In this document: positions 16,152-23,945 of the stretch, one piece after another | Position numbering within the stretch: position 1 is the stretch's first letter | Layout of the letters: every line of letters starts with the position of its first letter | NCBI RefSeq assembly: GCF_030068615.1 | Contig: NZ_JASJOC010000004.1 | Span: 404,716-468,715, forward strand | Origin: Halostagnicola sp. A-GB9-2 | GTDB taxonomy: Archaea; Halobacteriota; Halobacteria; Halobacteriales; Natrialbaceae | Length of the DNA stretch: 64,000 bases | Direction of reading: 5' to 3' | Notes under the pieces: model-generated | What the model saw: the letters and a program-made list of their open reading frames with translations, nothing else | What the model was told of the DNA's origin: nothing | Database searches by the model: none | Made by a program: the position numbers and the translations under genes

Positions 16152-18254
16152 TTACGTCGTTCGGAGGTTATCCGTACTCGGCTCGTAGACCTCGCCTTTC
16201 TGTTTGAGTTTGTCGATCTCGTGTTCGGCTTTCGACTGATCCATTCCGATCTCGTCGGCTCGCTCGAGGACGATATCCATCGGTGCGCCGTCGTCGTACT
16301 CCGCTTCGATATCGCTGATCAACTGTTTGATGTTCTTGATCCGGTCGCGCTGAGACTTCGTGGTTCCGGCCTCGACGATATCCGCGTCGAATTCGCCCGT
16401 CTCGGGGTCGACGCCGATGTCTTGGAGCGTCGAACGGACGATCTCGACGACCCGTTCTGCGTCGCCGACTTCGACCGTATCGGAGAGGCGAATCCGCGCA
16501 CTCGCTTCGGCGAGTCGCACCAGTGCCTCGAGTTTTCGTGCGGTGACGGGGATCGGTGCGTCGTCGTCGGTCCCCTTCAATCGGAGATCGACGTAGAAAT
16601 CTCGAATCGTGTTCCTCGCCTCTTCTGTCATCCGCGGATGACAGTTCTGTTTTGCGTAGGCAACGTACTTGCGAAGGAGCTCCGCGTCGATCTCGGGATC
16701 GACCTGCTCGGTCATCTCCTCAATTTCGTCGGTGCTCACCTCGAGGGAGGTCATCTCCTCTTGCTGGGTCGTCAGCTCCCCTGCGTAGTTCGTCGTTAGG
16801 ATGTGCTCGGCGAGATTTCGGTCTTTCTCCTCGTTGGGGTTGTCGGTGACCGTGAAAATTAGATCGAACCGCGAGATGAGCGCCGGCTCGAGGTCGATCT
16901 GTTCGGCGATCGGTTCGTATTGGTCGAAGCGTCCGTACTTCGGGTTAGCCGCGCCGAGTAAGGAACACCGTGACTTGAGCGTTGCGTTGATCCCCGCCTT
17001 GGAAACCGAAATTTGCTGCTGCTCGAGGGCCTCGTGCATGGCACTGCGATCTTCCGATCGCATCTTGTCGAGTTCGTCCACTGCCGCGATTCCCTGATCC
17101 GCGAGCACTAACGCGCCGGCCTCGAGTGTCCACTGCTGTCCATCTCCGAAGTCGTCGCGTACAGCCGCGGCCGTGAGACCCGCTGAAGACGAACCTTTGC
17201 CGGAGGTGTAGACGGACCTGGGTGCAATATTTCTTATATATCCTAGCATTTGAGATTTACCTGTACCAGGATCTCCGATCAGCAGCATGTGCAGGTCTCC
17301 GCGAATCCTCGAGCCGTCGGGTAATTGCTTGGTAACGCCCGAGAACAGTTGGAGCATCATCGCGAGTTTCTCCTGGTCGTAGCCGTAGATCGACGGCGCG
17401 ATGGAGGCGACCATCTTCTCGTAGATGTCGTCTTCCGTCGAGAGGCGGACGATTTCCTTTTTGTCCTCCTCGGTGATGTCCATGTCCTCGAACTGCTCTT
17501 CGTCGATATCGACTGATATCCCCTCCATGTAGAAATCGAAGATGGGGGATTTCTCCTGCTGGTTGCCCTGTTGCTCGAGCCGGAGGACGCCGACGGCCGA
17601 AACGTGGTCGCCGGGCGTCACCTGTCCCGTGATATCGTCTTCGACGTGAACGTCGAGCGCCTGCGGCGTTTCGCCGCCACGTAGTCCCTCCGGGCTTTCC
17701 TGAATCCGGAGTTTCTGGGCGTCGATGAACTCCGACTGGTCGAAATTAACCTGGAACGGCCCCTGTCGTTCACAGCCCTGGCACTCGTGGGGTTCCTGAA
17801 AGTCGCCGGTGGACTGTGGAATTCGATTGAGCGTGCCACAGAGTTGGCACTCGAAGGCGGCTTCTTCGATCTTCGGGCGGACGTCCGTCGCCTTGCGGAC
17901 GATTCCCCGAACTTGCACGAGCTTGTTCATGTTCTGGGCACGGATGTCCCGAATTTCGGGGGACTCGGTGTCGGGAAGGTTCCGGATTCGGACGTGTGCC
18001 TGCCCGAGACTGACGTCGATCGGGAGGTCGTACAGTCGAAGCGCCTCCTCCGCGTAGCGTTGGAGTTGTTCGGGCTGGTTCAGATAGTCGTCCGCGAGGT
18101 CGGGATCGTACCGGTAGAGGTCTTGCCAGTCGATAAACAGCGAGCGCTGTTCGTTCGGATACTGCTGGGCAAGCTGTTTCACCTCGTTGTCGTAGTAGTT
18201 CCGGAAGAACTGCTCGAATGCGTCGACGAGTTCGGAGTTTCCCGCTTGCGCCAT
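16152..18254 (-). CDS. mcm: Replicative helicase MCM
   Basis: The MCM hexamer unwinds DNA at the replication fork. The N-terminal domain carries a zinc site (CQLCG near residue 136 and CQGCE near 158). The AAA+ core has Walker A GDPGTGKS at residues 327-334, Walker B LADQGIAAVDELDKM near 385 and the arginine finger SRFDL near 465. A winged-helix tail ends in NLRTT. At 700 residues it is a normal length and contains no intein. The 18 codons over the P-loop (17223-17276) are AT-rich and unlike the rest of the gene. A TATA-like TTATACG lies upstream on the minus strand. Confidence 0.97.
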   Translation of the reverse strand: MAQAGNSELVDAFEQFFRNYYDNEVKQLAQQYPNEQRSLFIDWQDLYRYDPDLADDYLNQPEQLQRYAEEALRLYDLPIDVSLGQAHVRIRNLPDTESPEIRDIRAQNMNKLVQVRGIVRKATDVRPKIEEAAFECQLCGTLNRIPQSTGDFQEPHECQGCERQGPFQVNFDQSEFIDAQKLRIQESPEGLRGGETPQALDVHVEDDITGQVTPGDHVSAVGVLRLEQQGNQQEKSPIFDFYMEGISVDIDEEQFEDMDITEEDKKEIVRLSTEDDIYEKMVASIAPSIYGYDQEKLAMMLQLFSGVTKQLPDGSRIRGDLHMLLIGDPGTGKSQMLGYIRNIAPRSVYTSGKGSSSAGLTAAAVRDDFGDGQQWTLEAGALVLADQGIAAVDELDKMRSEDRSAMHEALEQQQISVSKAGINATLKSRCSLLGAANPKYGRFDQYEPIAEQIDLEPALISRFDLIFTVTDNPNEEKDRNLAEHILTTNYAGELTTQQEEMTSLEVSTDEIEEMTEQVDPEIDAELLRKYVAYAKQNCHPRMTEEARNTIRDFYVDLRLKGTDDDAPIPVTARKLEALVRLAEASARIRLSDTVEVGDAERVVEIVRSTLQDIGVDPETGEFDADIVEAGTTKSQRDRIKNIKQLISDIEAEYDDGAPMDIVLERADEIGMDQSKAEHEIDKLKQKGEVYEPSTDNLRTT
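17223..17276 (-). other. AT-rich codon patch over the MCM P-loop
   Basis: Seventeen of the 18 codons from Gly327 to Ala344 end in A or T; the exception is ATG. Rare haloarchaeal codons such as ATA, AGA, CTA, ACA and AAA are all present. The codons on both sides return sharply to G/C endings. The protein sequence is normal. The patch sits on the Walker A motif, a known insertion site for MCM inteins. Confidence 0.85.
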
Positions 18255-18801
18255 TGACCTGTTGTTGGGTCGCCATTGCGTATAAATGGTCGCAAACTCG
18301 AGTGAAACTAGTCCTCGTGAATATTCGGATGGGTGATCCGTACCGTCGCTCGCCGACTCCCTCGTATTTGGGTTATCACTTACAAGAACGGATTTGGGTT
18401 CCGGGTGATCCTCGAGCGGTCGATAGAATATTTGACACGCCGACTCCCTGTCTTCCCGTGGCCACTCGTCGGTAGCCGTTTTCTGGTACTACGTCGTCCG
18501 TTATGTATCTCGGGCCAATTTCTTTTGGTCGATGGGGTGGTCGTCTTGTCGAGTTCGCACTATTTTGCGTTCTCTGGGATCTTCGGTCGGCAATCCAGCG
18601 AGTTCACAGCTAGCGGTAGCGTGGATACTCTCTGGTGGGTGTTTCCGATACTCGTTTAACAACCTGTTAGAAGCGTAATCGCGTCCGGTAGCCGCTATCG
18701 CACCGTTTTGGGAAATCATTTAGTGACCTGTTAGATAGATATCCATTGGTAATGAACGCAATGAACGTACGGAACTACTATAGTGACATTTCGGATTGGA
18801 T
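18255..18801. other. Intergenic region between mcm and the HTTM pair
   Basis: This 547-base divergent gap has no convincing gene. It includes the mcm promoter near 18280 and two direct repeats ACCTGTTAGA at 18662-18671 and 18726-18735, 64 bases apart, of which the second lies 66 bases before the next ATG. Short open frames on both strands lack coding character. A regulatory role of the repeats is possible but unsupported. Confidence 0.4.
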
Positions 18802-19470
18802 ATGGATGGAGATGATAGAATGCTAGAGCTTCTTTCCGAATTTCGGGGGATAATCTTCCCCGTATTTTACGTCGGGTTTTTCCTCGGAACGCTCGTCCTG
18901 CTTGCGCTTTCGGACCGCGAGGTCGCGAGATCGGTCTGGGTCGGCGGATTTATACTCGTCCTCCTCGCTGTCACCGTCGTCGGGACGCCGCTTATGCCCG
19001 TCGTCGAGATGCACAAGTTTTCACAGCCGAACGACGAACAGAACACGGCTCACGAGTTCGTGGTCGTCGATGCTGACGGAAACGAACTGTACTACGATTA
19101 CCGTGCGGCACCCCCAACGACCGGCAGTCGGTCGTCGACGATCGCTGGGCACATGGTCGAGGAGTATCCGGATGAAGACCGGATAGAGATCGCTGAGTTC
19201 TATCTCTCTAACGCTCAAGAGTACCGTTCGGACGTCGAATCGGGTGACTATCCGCCTCCCACGGAGCCACTAGCGCCACCGCGCTACACCGATGATAAGC
19301 AGTGGTCCGCCGAGGAACTCGAGGAGTTCGAAACGTTCGAAGCCATCCGGATCTACGAACGGACGCTTACGGTTACCGACGATAACACCGAAATCGAATC
19401 CCACGAGCGCGACCGTCGTCTCACGGTCAACGTGGGCAACCAAACAATCACCGAACACGAACACACATGA
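18802..19470 (+). CDS. Membrane partner protein of the HTTM gene
   Basis: The 222-residue product has two transmembrane helices (about residues 15-40 and 48-70) and then an acidic soluble domain of about 150 residues with conserved-looking stretches such as EFVVVDADGNELYYDYR. I do not recognise a family. It overlaps the HTTM-DCC gene by four bases, so the two products are probably made together and interact. The ATG at 18802 was taken rather than the TTG at 18796. Confidence 0.7.
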   Translation: MDGDDRMLELLSEFRGIIFPVFYVGFFLGTLVLLALSDREVARSVWVGGFILVLLAVTVVGTPLMPVVEMHKFSQPNDEQNTAHEFVVVDADGNELYYDYRAAPPTTGSRSSTIAGHMVEEYPDEDRIEIAEFYLSNAQEYRSDVESGDYPPPTEPLAPPRYTDDKQWSAEELEEFETFEAIRIYERTLTVTDDNTEIESHERDRRLTVNVGNQTITEHEHT

Positions 19471-20726
19471 GTGCGTTTATCAACTACTTTGCCGACGACT
19501 CCCGTTCGTCACCGATCAACCTCGCGGCCGCTCGAGTCGTGCTCGGCGCGTACGTTCTCTGGCGCGTTGTCTTCCTCGATTGGGGGTTCTACCAGGAGTG
19601 GCCTCGGGATTTCAATCCCGGAATCAACTTCCTGTACAACGACCTGTTGTTCTCGCTATTGCCCTATCAGCAGTGGCTCGTCGCCGGACTGCTCGCGTTG
19701 TTCATCGTCGGGTACAAAATAAAGTGGACCGGCGGACTCGCGAGTCTGCTGTTAATGCAGATGCTGTCGGTCAAGTCGACGATCTACATGTCGGGGACCG
19801 TCGAGTCGATGTTCGTGTGCGCGTATTTCATCCTCCTGTTCGCGTTTTTCCACGACGACGACGCGCTGTCGGCGGACGCGGTGATTCGAACAAAAGAGAA
19901 ATCCATCGATCAGCTGAATTGGTTCCTGAAGGAGGGATCGAATCAGACCTATCGGATGCGGCCGTTCAAGTGGGGACTCGTTATTCTCGGACTGATGTAT
20001 CTCGGTGCCGCGTGGGGCAAGTTGCTCAACGGCGGGTTCGAAATCTACCTCTCCGGTGCCGATCTTCAGCGCGACATCGTCTACAACCAGGTCGCGACGG
20101 GAATGTACCGTCCGATCGGTGACTTCGTCGTCCAACACGAGATACTGGCCTGGCTCGGCTTCGTCGGAACTGCCCTCGTTCAGTCGCTGTTCATCGTTGC
20201 AATCGTTCTCGGCGTGACGGTTACGCCGTTTATTCTCGGTCTGATCGGCTTCCACGTCGGCGTGATCCTGACGCTCGGGATCTACTTCGTCGATATGATC
20301 GTCGTTCTCTCACTGTACGCCGCCTGGGATGTCGGCTACCGAAAAATCGCTGCGGATCAGATGAACGCTGTTCAGTTGGTGTACGACGAACGCTGTTATT
20401 TCTGCGCGAGAGCCCTCTATCTCTTCAAACACCTCGACATCAACGATTCGGTCCAGTTCTACACGCAGTCGGACGCTCCGTCCGAATTGGTCGACCGCGA
20501 CGGTGTAGACCTCGAGAAGGAAATGTACCTCTTTCGTGACGGCGAAGCCTACGGGGGCTACGACGCCTTTCGTCACCTGTTCAAGCAGTTCCGGATCTTC
20601 TTCCCGATTACCCTGTTGATGGTCCTCCCGCCGGTCAGAATGGTCGGCGAACGCATCTACGAATACATTGCGGATAACCGAGACCGCCACTTCGTCTGTA
20701 GCTATAACCCTGACGACACGTCATAA
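19467..20726 (+). CDS. HTTM membrane protein fused to a DCC thioredoxin-like domain
   Basis: The first 300 residues are a multi-helix membrane domain of the HTTM type (related to vitamin K-dependent gamma-carboxylase), with an opening NLAAARVVLGAYVLWRVVFL. Residues about 305-415 are a DCC1-like (DUF393) domain with the motif DERCYFC, whose two cysteines form a C-x2-C redox site. Together they suggest a membrane enzyme coupled to thiol-disulfide exchange, although the substrate is unknown. It overlaps the 222-residue membrane protein gene by four bases. gvpA begins 93 bases after its stop. Confidence 0.8.
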   Translation: MSAFINYFADDSRSSPINLAAARVVLGAYVLWRVVFLDWGFYQEWPRDFNPGINFLYNDLLFSLLPYQQWLVAGLLALFIVGYKIKWTGGLASLLLMQMLSVKSTIYMSGTVESMFVCAYFILLFAFFHDDDALSADAVIRTKEKSIDQLNWFLKEGSNQTYRMRPFKWGLVILGLMYLGAAWGKLLNGGFEIYLSGADLQRDIVYNQVATGMYRPIGDFVVQHEILAWLGFVGTALVQSLFIVAIVLGVTVTPFILGLIGFHVGVILTLGIYFVDMIVVLSLYAAWDVGYRKIAADQMNAVQLVYDERCYFCARALYLFKHLDINDSVQFYTQSDAPSELVDRDGVDLEKEMYLFRDGEAYGGYDAFRHLFKQFRIFFPITLLMVLPPVRMVGERIYEYIADNRDRHFVCSYNPDDTS

Positions 20727-20819
20727 GTGCTGTTCTTGTCACCGGACCAAGGGGTGTTCTCTTGGCTTGCAATCGCAGTGCCAGTCGTCAAACCCATTCG
20801 GGTAGGAAAACCGAATGTA

Positions 20820-21107
20820 ATGGCATCACCACAACGAAGACCAGATTCCTCGAGTCTCGCAGAGGTACTCGACCGCGTCCTCGATAAGGGCATCGTCATC
20901 GACATCTGGGCACGAATTTCGGTTGTCGGCATCGAACTGCTCACCATCGAAGCGCGAGTCGTCGTCGCGTCGGTGGACACCTTCCTGCACTACGCGGAGG
21001 AGATCGCAAAACTTGAGAAAGCGACGGCCGACGGCGATCTGGAAGACCTCGAGGAACTCGAGGTCGAACAACGCCCCGAGTCGTCACCACAGTCGGCCTC
21101 ACAATAA
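20820..21107 (+). CDS. gvpA: Gas vesicle structural protein GvpA
   Basis: The 95-residue protein carries the GvpA core from [21 protein letters not shown] through [22 protein letters not shown] to [12 protein letters not shown], nearly identical to known haloarchaeal GvpA. It assembles into the ribs of the gas vesicle wall. The acidic Glu/Asp/Ser tail is slightly extended. The ATG at 20820 gives the normal start; the open frame upstream to 20727 is unlike GvpA. gvpN follows after five bases. Confidence 0.95.
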   Translation: MASPQRRPDSSSLAEVLDRVLDKGIVIDIWARISVVGIELLTIEARVVVASVDTFLHYAEEIAKLEKATADGDLEDLEELEVEQRPESSPQSASQ

Positions 21108-21112
21108 CCTCG

Positions 21113-22135
21113 ATGGCGGACGATTCGTCCTCGCGAAAGCGGAAGGTCCGCGGGAAGAAAATTCGGACCGATCGCGAACAGAAGAAAGGCCGGAGAGCGA
21201 AAAAAGAGCTCCGCCGAAAGGCGGCGGCCGCCGACGAACAAAACGGTGATACACCGCTTTCATCCCCCGAAGACGTTGCTCCAGAGCCGTTCGTCGAAAC
21301 CGACGAAATCGATTCGATTCGCGGGCGGATTCAGGGCTGGCTCGAGGCCGAACAGCCGGTCCACCTGATCGGTCCGACCGGTTGCGGAAAAACGTCGCTG
21401 GCGCTTTCGGCCGCCGCGGAACGCGGACGGCCAGTCGTCTGGCTCAACGGAGACGAGGCGGTCGATACGGCAGCCCTCGTCGGCGACCACGCGGGCGGCG
21501 AACGCTACGAGGAACGTGATCAGTTTGTCAGCGGCGTCGACAAACGGACCCAGATCGTCCGCGAGCGATGGGTCGACAACCCTCTCTCGGTCGCCGTTCA
21601 GGAGGGAGCGACGCTGGTGTACAACGAGTTCTCCAGGAGCGATCCGGTCGCGCACAACGTCCTGTTGTCGGTGTTCGAGGAGGGCGTCTTGGAGCGCCCG
21701 GGCAAGCGCGGCGAGGATCGAACGATCGATGTTCACCCTGAATTTCGTGCGGTGCTCACCTCGAACGACGTCGAGTACGCGGGCGTCCACCAGCAACAGG
21801 ATGCCCTTCTCGATCGCGTCGTCGGCGTCCACATCGACTACTACGACGCCGAAACCGAGTGCGAGATCGTCGCCGCCCACGTCGAGTTGCCGTCCGATCA
21901 GATCGAACTGGTCGTCGAGACGACCCAGCAACTCCGTGACGAACTCGATATCGTCGTCGGCACTCGAGCCGCGATCACGACGGCCAAAGGACTGTCGGTG
22001 TTCAACGGTAACGAAACCATCGACGACGACCTGCTCGCCGACGTTTTCACCGACGTGCTCGCGCCGAAAGTCGCCGGCGGACGCGACGAAAGCAACGTAG
22101 CCGAACTCAGCGACCGAATCGCAGACACAGTGTAG
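21113..22135 (+). CDS. gvpN: Gas vesicle protein GvpN (AAA+ ATPase)
   Basis: GvpN is a MoxR-like AAA+ ATPase needed for vesicle enlargement. Walker A GPTGCGKTS is near residue 86, a Walker B-like ATLVYNEFSRS near 165 and the sensor VLTSNDVEYAG near 220. The first 40 residues are unusually basic (RKRKVRGKKIRTDREQKKGR), unlike an acidic halophilic protein, and might bind nucleic acid or another Gvp. Length is 340. It lies between gvpA and gvpO, the usual order. Confidence 0.95.
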   Translation: MADDSSSRKRKVRGKKIRTDREQKKGRRAKKELRRKAAAADEQNGDTPLSSPEDVAPEPFVETDEIDSIRGRIQGWLEAEQPVHLIGPTGCGKTSLALSAAAERGRPVVWLNGDEAVDTAALVGDHAGGERYEERDQFVSGVDKRTQIVRERWVDNPLSVAVQEGATLVYNEFSRSDPVAHNVLLSVFEEGVLERPGKRGEDRTIDVHPEFRAVLTSNDVEYAGVHQQQDALLDRVVGVHIDYYDAETECEIVAAHVELPSDQIELVVETTQQLRDELDIVVGTRAAITTAKGLSVFNGNETIDDDLLADVFTDVLAPKVAGGRDESNVAELSDRIADTV

Positions 22136-22178
22136 AGCCCACCCGAAACCAACACTTCCGAGACGAACGTAATCCCCT

Positions 22179-22751
22179 ATGGCCGAAGCCGGCACGGACA
22201 CGACCGAACGATGTCAGGCAGTCACCGACGACGGTGAGCGGTGTTCACGGCCGGCCCAGGACGACGGGTTTTGCTACCAACACGATGAGAGTGATTCAAC
22301 CGTGAGCGACAGTCAAACAACAGAACAGCAAGAACAGGCCCAAGAACAAGACCAAGAATCGGCGGACTCTGACAGTTCGCAAACGGCCTCGATGGCCGGA
22401 GAGGAAACGACCGACCCGGAAGACGTTGATACGAGTTCGCTCGAGGATTCGGACCTCGAGATGGATGACGTCGATGAGAGCAAGATCGAAGGCGTGCTCG
22501 CGGTCCGTCGGACCGTTCAGTCGACGGCGGGTGAACTGATCGGCTACCGGTTCGACGGCGTGAGCGAGATCACGCCGACCGACGAGGGCTGGCGTGCGGT
22601 CGCCGAAGTCGTCGAACGGGCGTCGGTTCCCGATACGCAGGACGTCCTCGGTCGATACGAGATCGAACTCGACGAGGACGCCGTCGTGCTGGGATACCAA
22701 CGGATCGATCGATATCGCCGCGGCGATACGGGTTCGTTCGAATCCAAGTAG
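22179..22751 (+). CDS. gvpO: Gas vesicle protein GvpO
   Basis: The C-terminal 110 residues match GvpO (KIEGVLAVRRTVQSTAGELIG, then YRFDGVSEITPTDEGWRAVAEV and YEIELDEDAVVLGYQRIDRY). GvpO is required for vesicle formation in haloarchaea. The N-terminus has a probable zinc knuckle with Cys12, Cys22, Cys32 and His35, joined by a Gln/Ser/Glu-rich low-complexity linker. The gene ends the local gvp set: no gvpC, D, E or F to M lies in the window. Confidence 0.9.
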   Translation: MAEAGTDTTERCQAVTDDGERCSRPAQDDGFCYQHDESDSTVSDSQTTEQQEQAQEQDQESADSDSSQTASMAGEETTDPEDVDTSSLEDSDLEMDDVDESKIEGVLAVRRTVQSTAGELIGYRFDGVSEITPTDEGWRAVAEVVERASVPDTQDVLGRYEIELDEDAVVLGYQRIDRYRRGDTGSFESK

Positions 22752-23055
22752 CGCGGTGCTCGAGTGATCCACTCTGGACAGCGTTCGTCTCGGCCAGCCG
22801 CGCCAGTATCCTCCGTCCCCAATTACGTTGGTCTCGATTTTTGTAAAACGACCATCTCTTGGACAGACACCCGACCTCCCCACATTCGAGTTAGATACTA
22901 TGATCGGAGCTCGAGGAATTGCTCATCGCAAGAAGTGAGCCAGCTCGAATTTTAACCACGCCCGAGAACCTGCGCGTTGTGCAGAACCTCGGTCTAATTC
23001 AAATCCGAGTTGGATTTCATACTCACGGCTCGCGGGTTTGCTCGCCGCAAAAGTA
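22752..23055. other. Intergenic region with tRNA-Ile-derived repeats
   Basis: This stretch between gvpO and tRNA-Ile has no gene. Bases 22921-22957 resemble the sequence that covers and follows the tRNA 3' end (23040-23077) in the same orientation, with roughly 30 of 38 positions alike. Bases 22998-23013 are a perfect inverted copy of 16 bases of the tRNA T-arm and acceptor strand. The region looks like a site of past tRNA-targeted recombination. Confidence 0.5.
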
Positions 23056-23075
23056 TGGGCCAACTCGGATTTGAA
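22998..23075. repeat. Inverted repeat involving the tRNA-Ile T-arm
   Basis: TTCAAATCCGAGTTGG at 22998-23013 is repeated in inverse at 23060-23075, inside the tRNA-Ile gene. In a primary transcript from the minus strand the trailer would be able to pair fully with the T-loop and 3' acceptor strand. Confidence 0.7.
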
Positions 23076-23129
23076 CCGAGAACCTCCACCTTATCAGAGT
23101 GGCGCTCGACCTAATTGAGCTATTGGCCC
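23056..23129 (-). tRNA. tRNA-Ile (GAU)
   Basis: The 74-base gene folds as a cloverleaf: acceptor GGGCCAA with TTGGCCC, anticodon loop CTGATAA with anticodon GAT, T-arm CTCGG-TTCAAAT-CCGAG and discriminator A. No intron and no encoded CCA. A nearby inverted copy of its T-arm lies in the 3' trailer. Confidence 0.97.
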
Positions 23130-23196
23130 GCTTCGCATCAATGAGTTGCGGACTGGTACGTTTAAGCGTTTCTTTCTTCAGTACCCGTGCGAACCG

Positions 23197-23823
23197 CTAC
23201 CGAGCGAAAGGATCGCTGTCTGTTTCGTCGTCTCGAGACTCCTCGTCACCAAACTCGATGGTGTACTCCTCGTCCCCGACATCCGATTCGACAGTGTAGG
23301 CGTCTTCGTCGAGGTCGTAGGTGCCGCCCGTCGCGTCGGTCGCACCCGCCGTACCGTTCGTGTTCGCTGTTTTTGCCTGCTGGCCTCCTGCGTTTTCGCC
23401 GTTGGGGAATCCGAACGTGTAGACGCCACCGCTGGCGAAGCCGCCCGTCTTTTTGTCCGCGTAGGGGACGATCACGAACCGTTTGAGTCCCGCTCGAATC
23501 GGAATTCGCGTGATCGGAACGACGAGGAGAAAGCCGATCAGGTCCGTAACCAGTCCCGGCGTGAGCAGGAAGGCACCGGCGGCAATTAACAGGCCGCCGT
23601 CGAGTAACTGATTCGTCGGTGGCTTCCCTTCAGCCAGCGATTGTTGCATCTTCCCGAGTGTGCGCCGCCCTTCTGCTCGGACGAGTAACATCCCGATCAG
23701 TCCGGTCAGAACGACCAGCAACACCATCGCGGCCCAACCGAAGTCGGTTCGACTGAAGACGAACGCGAGGAGGACCGCGTCCAGAAACGGGATGAGCAAC
23801 AGCGCAGAGAGCCACCGGAGCAT
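23197..23823 (-). CDS. FxsA family membrane protein
   Basis: The 208-residue protein has the FxsA core: an N-terminal helix (LSALLLIPFLDAVLLAFVF), the segment GLIGMLLVRAEGRRTLGKMQ, and a glycine-rich hydrophobic part with LLTPGLVTDLIGFLLVVP. The family is named for phage exclusion suppression in E. coli; its role in archaea is unknown. A low-complexity Gly/Thr/acidic C-terminal tail of about 80 residues is a haloarchaeal extension. The ATG at 23823 fits the family start. Confidence 0.85.
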   Translation of the reverse strand: MLRWLSALLLIPFLDAVLLAFVFSRTDFGWAAMVLLVVLTGLIGMLLVRAEGRRTLGKMQQSLAEGKPPTNQLLDGGLLIAAGAFLLTPGLVTDLIGFLLVVPITRIPIRAGLKRFVIVPYADKKTGGFASGGVYTFGFPNGENAGGQQAKTANTNGTAGATDATGGTYDLDEDAYTVESDVGDEEYTIEFGDEESRDDETDSDPFAR

Positions 23824-23945
23824 GCCTCGTTCTAGGGTGTGGAGGGTCAAAACCCTTTACTCTCAGCGTTGGAGATACGCTCGCATCGAATTCGGGACCG
23901 GGTTCGAACGAAGGCCTTACGCACGGGACTCACGTCCAAGCGGGT

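Noticed and set aside
16152..18254. Intein within mcm
   Set aside because: The protein is continuous at 700 residues with no splicing blocks; only the codon patch remains unusual.
18333..18719. Open frames between mcm and 18802
   Set aside because: They overlap each other on both strands, have poor codon structure and no recognised product.
19292..20122. A 276-codon frame within the HTTM pair
   Set aside because: It is arginine-rich, lies in another frame of two real overlapping genes and has no family signature.
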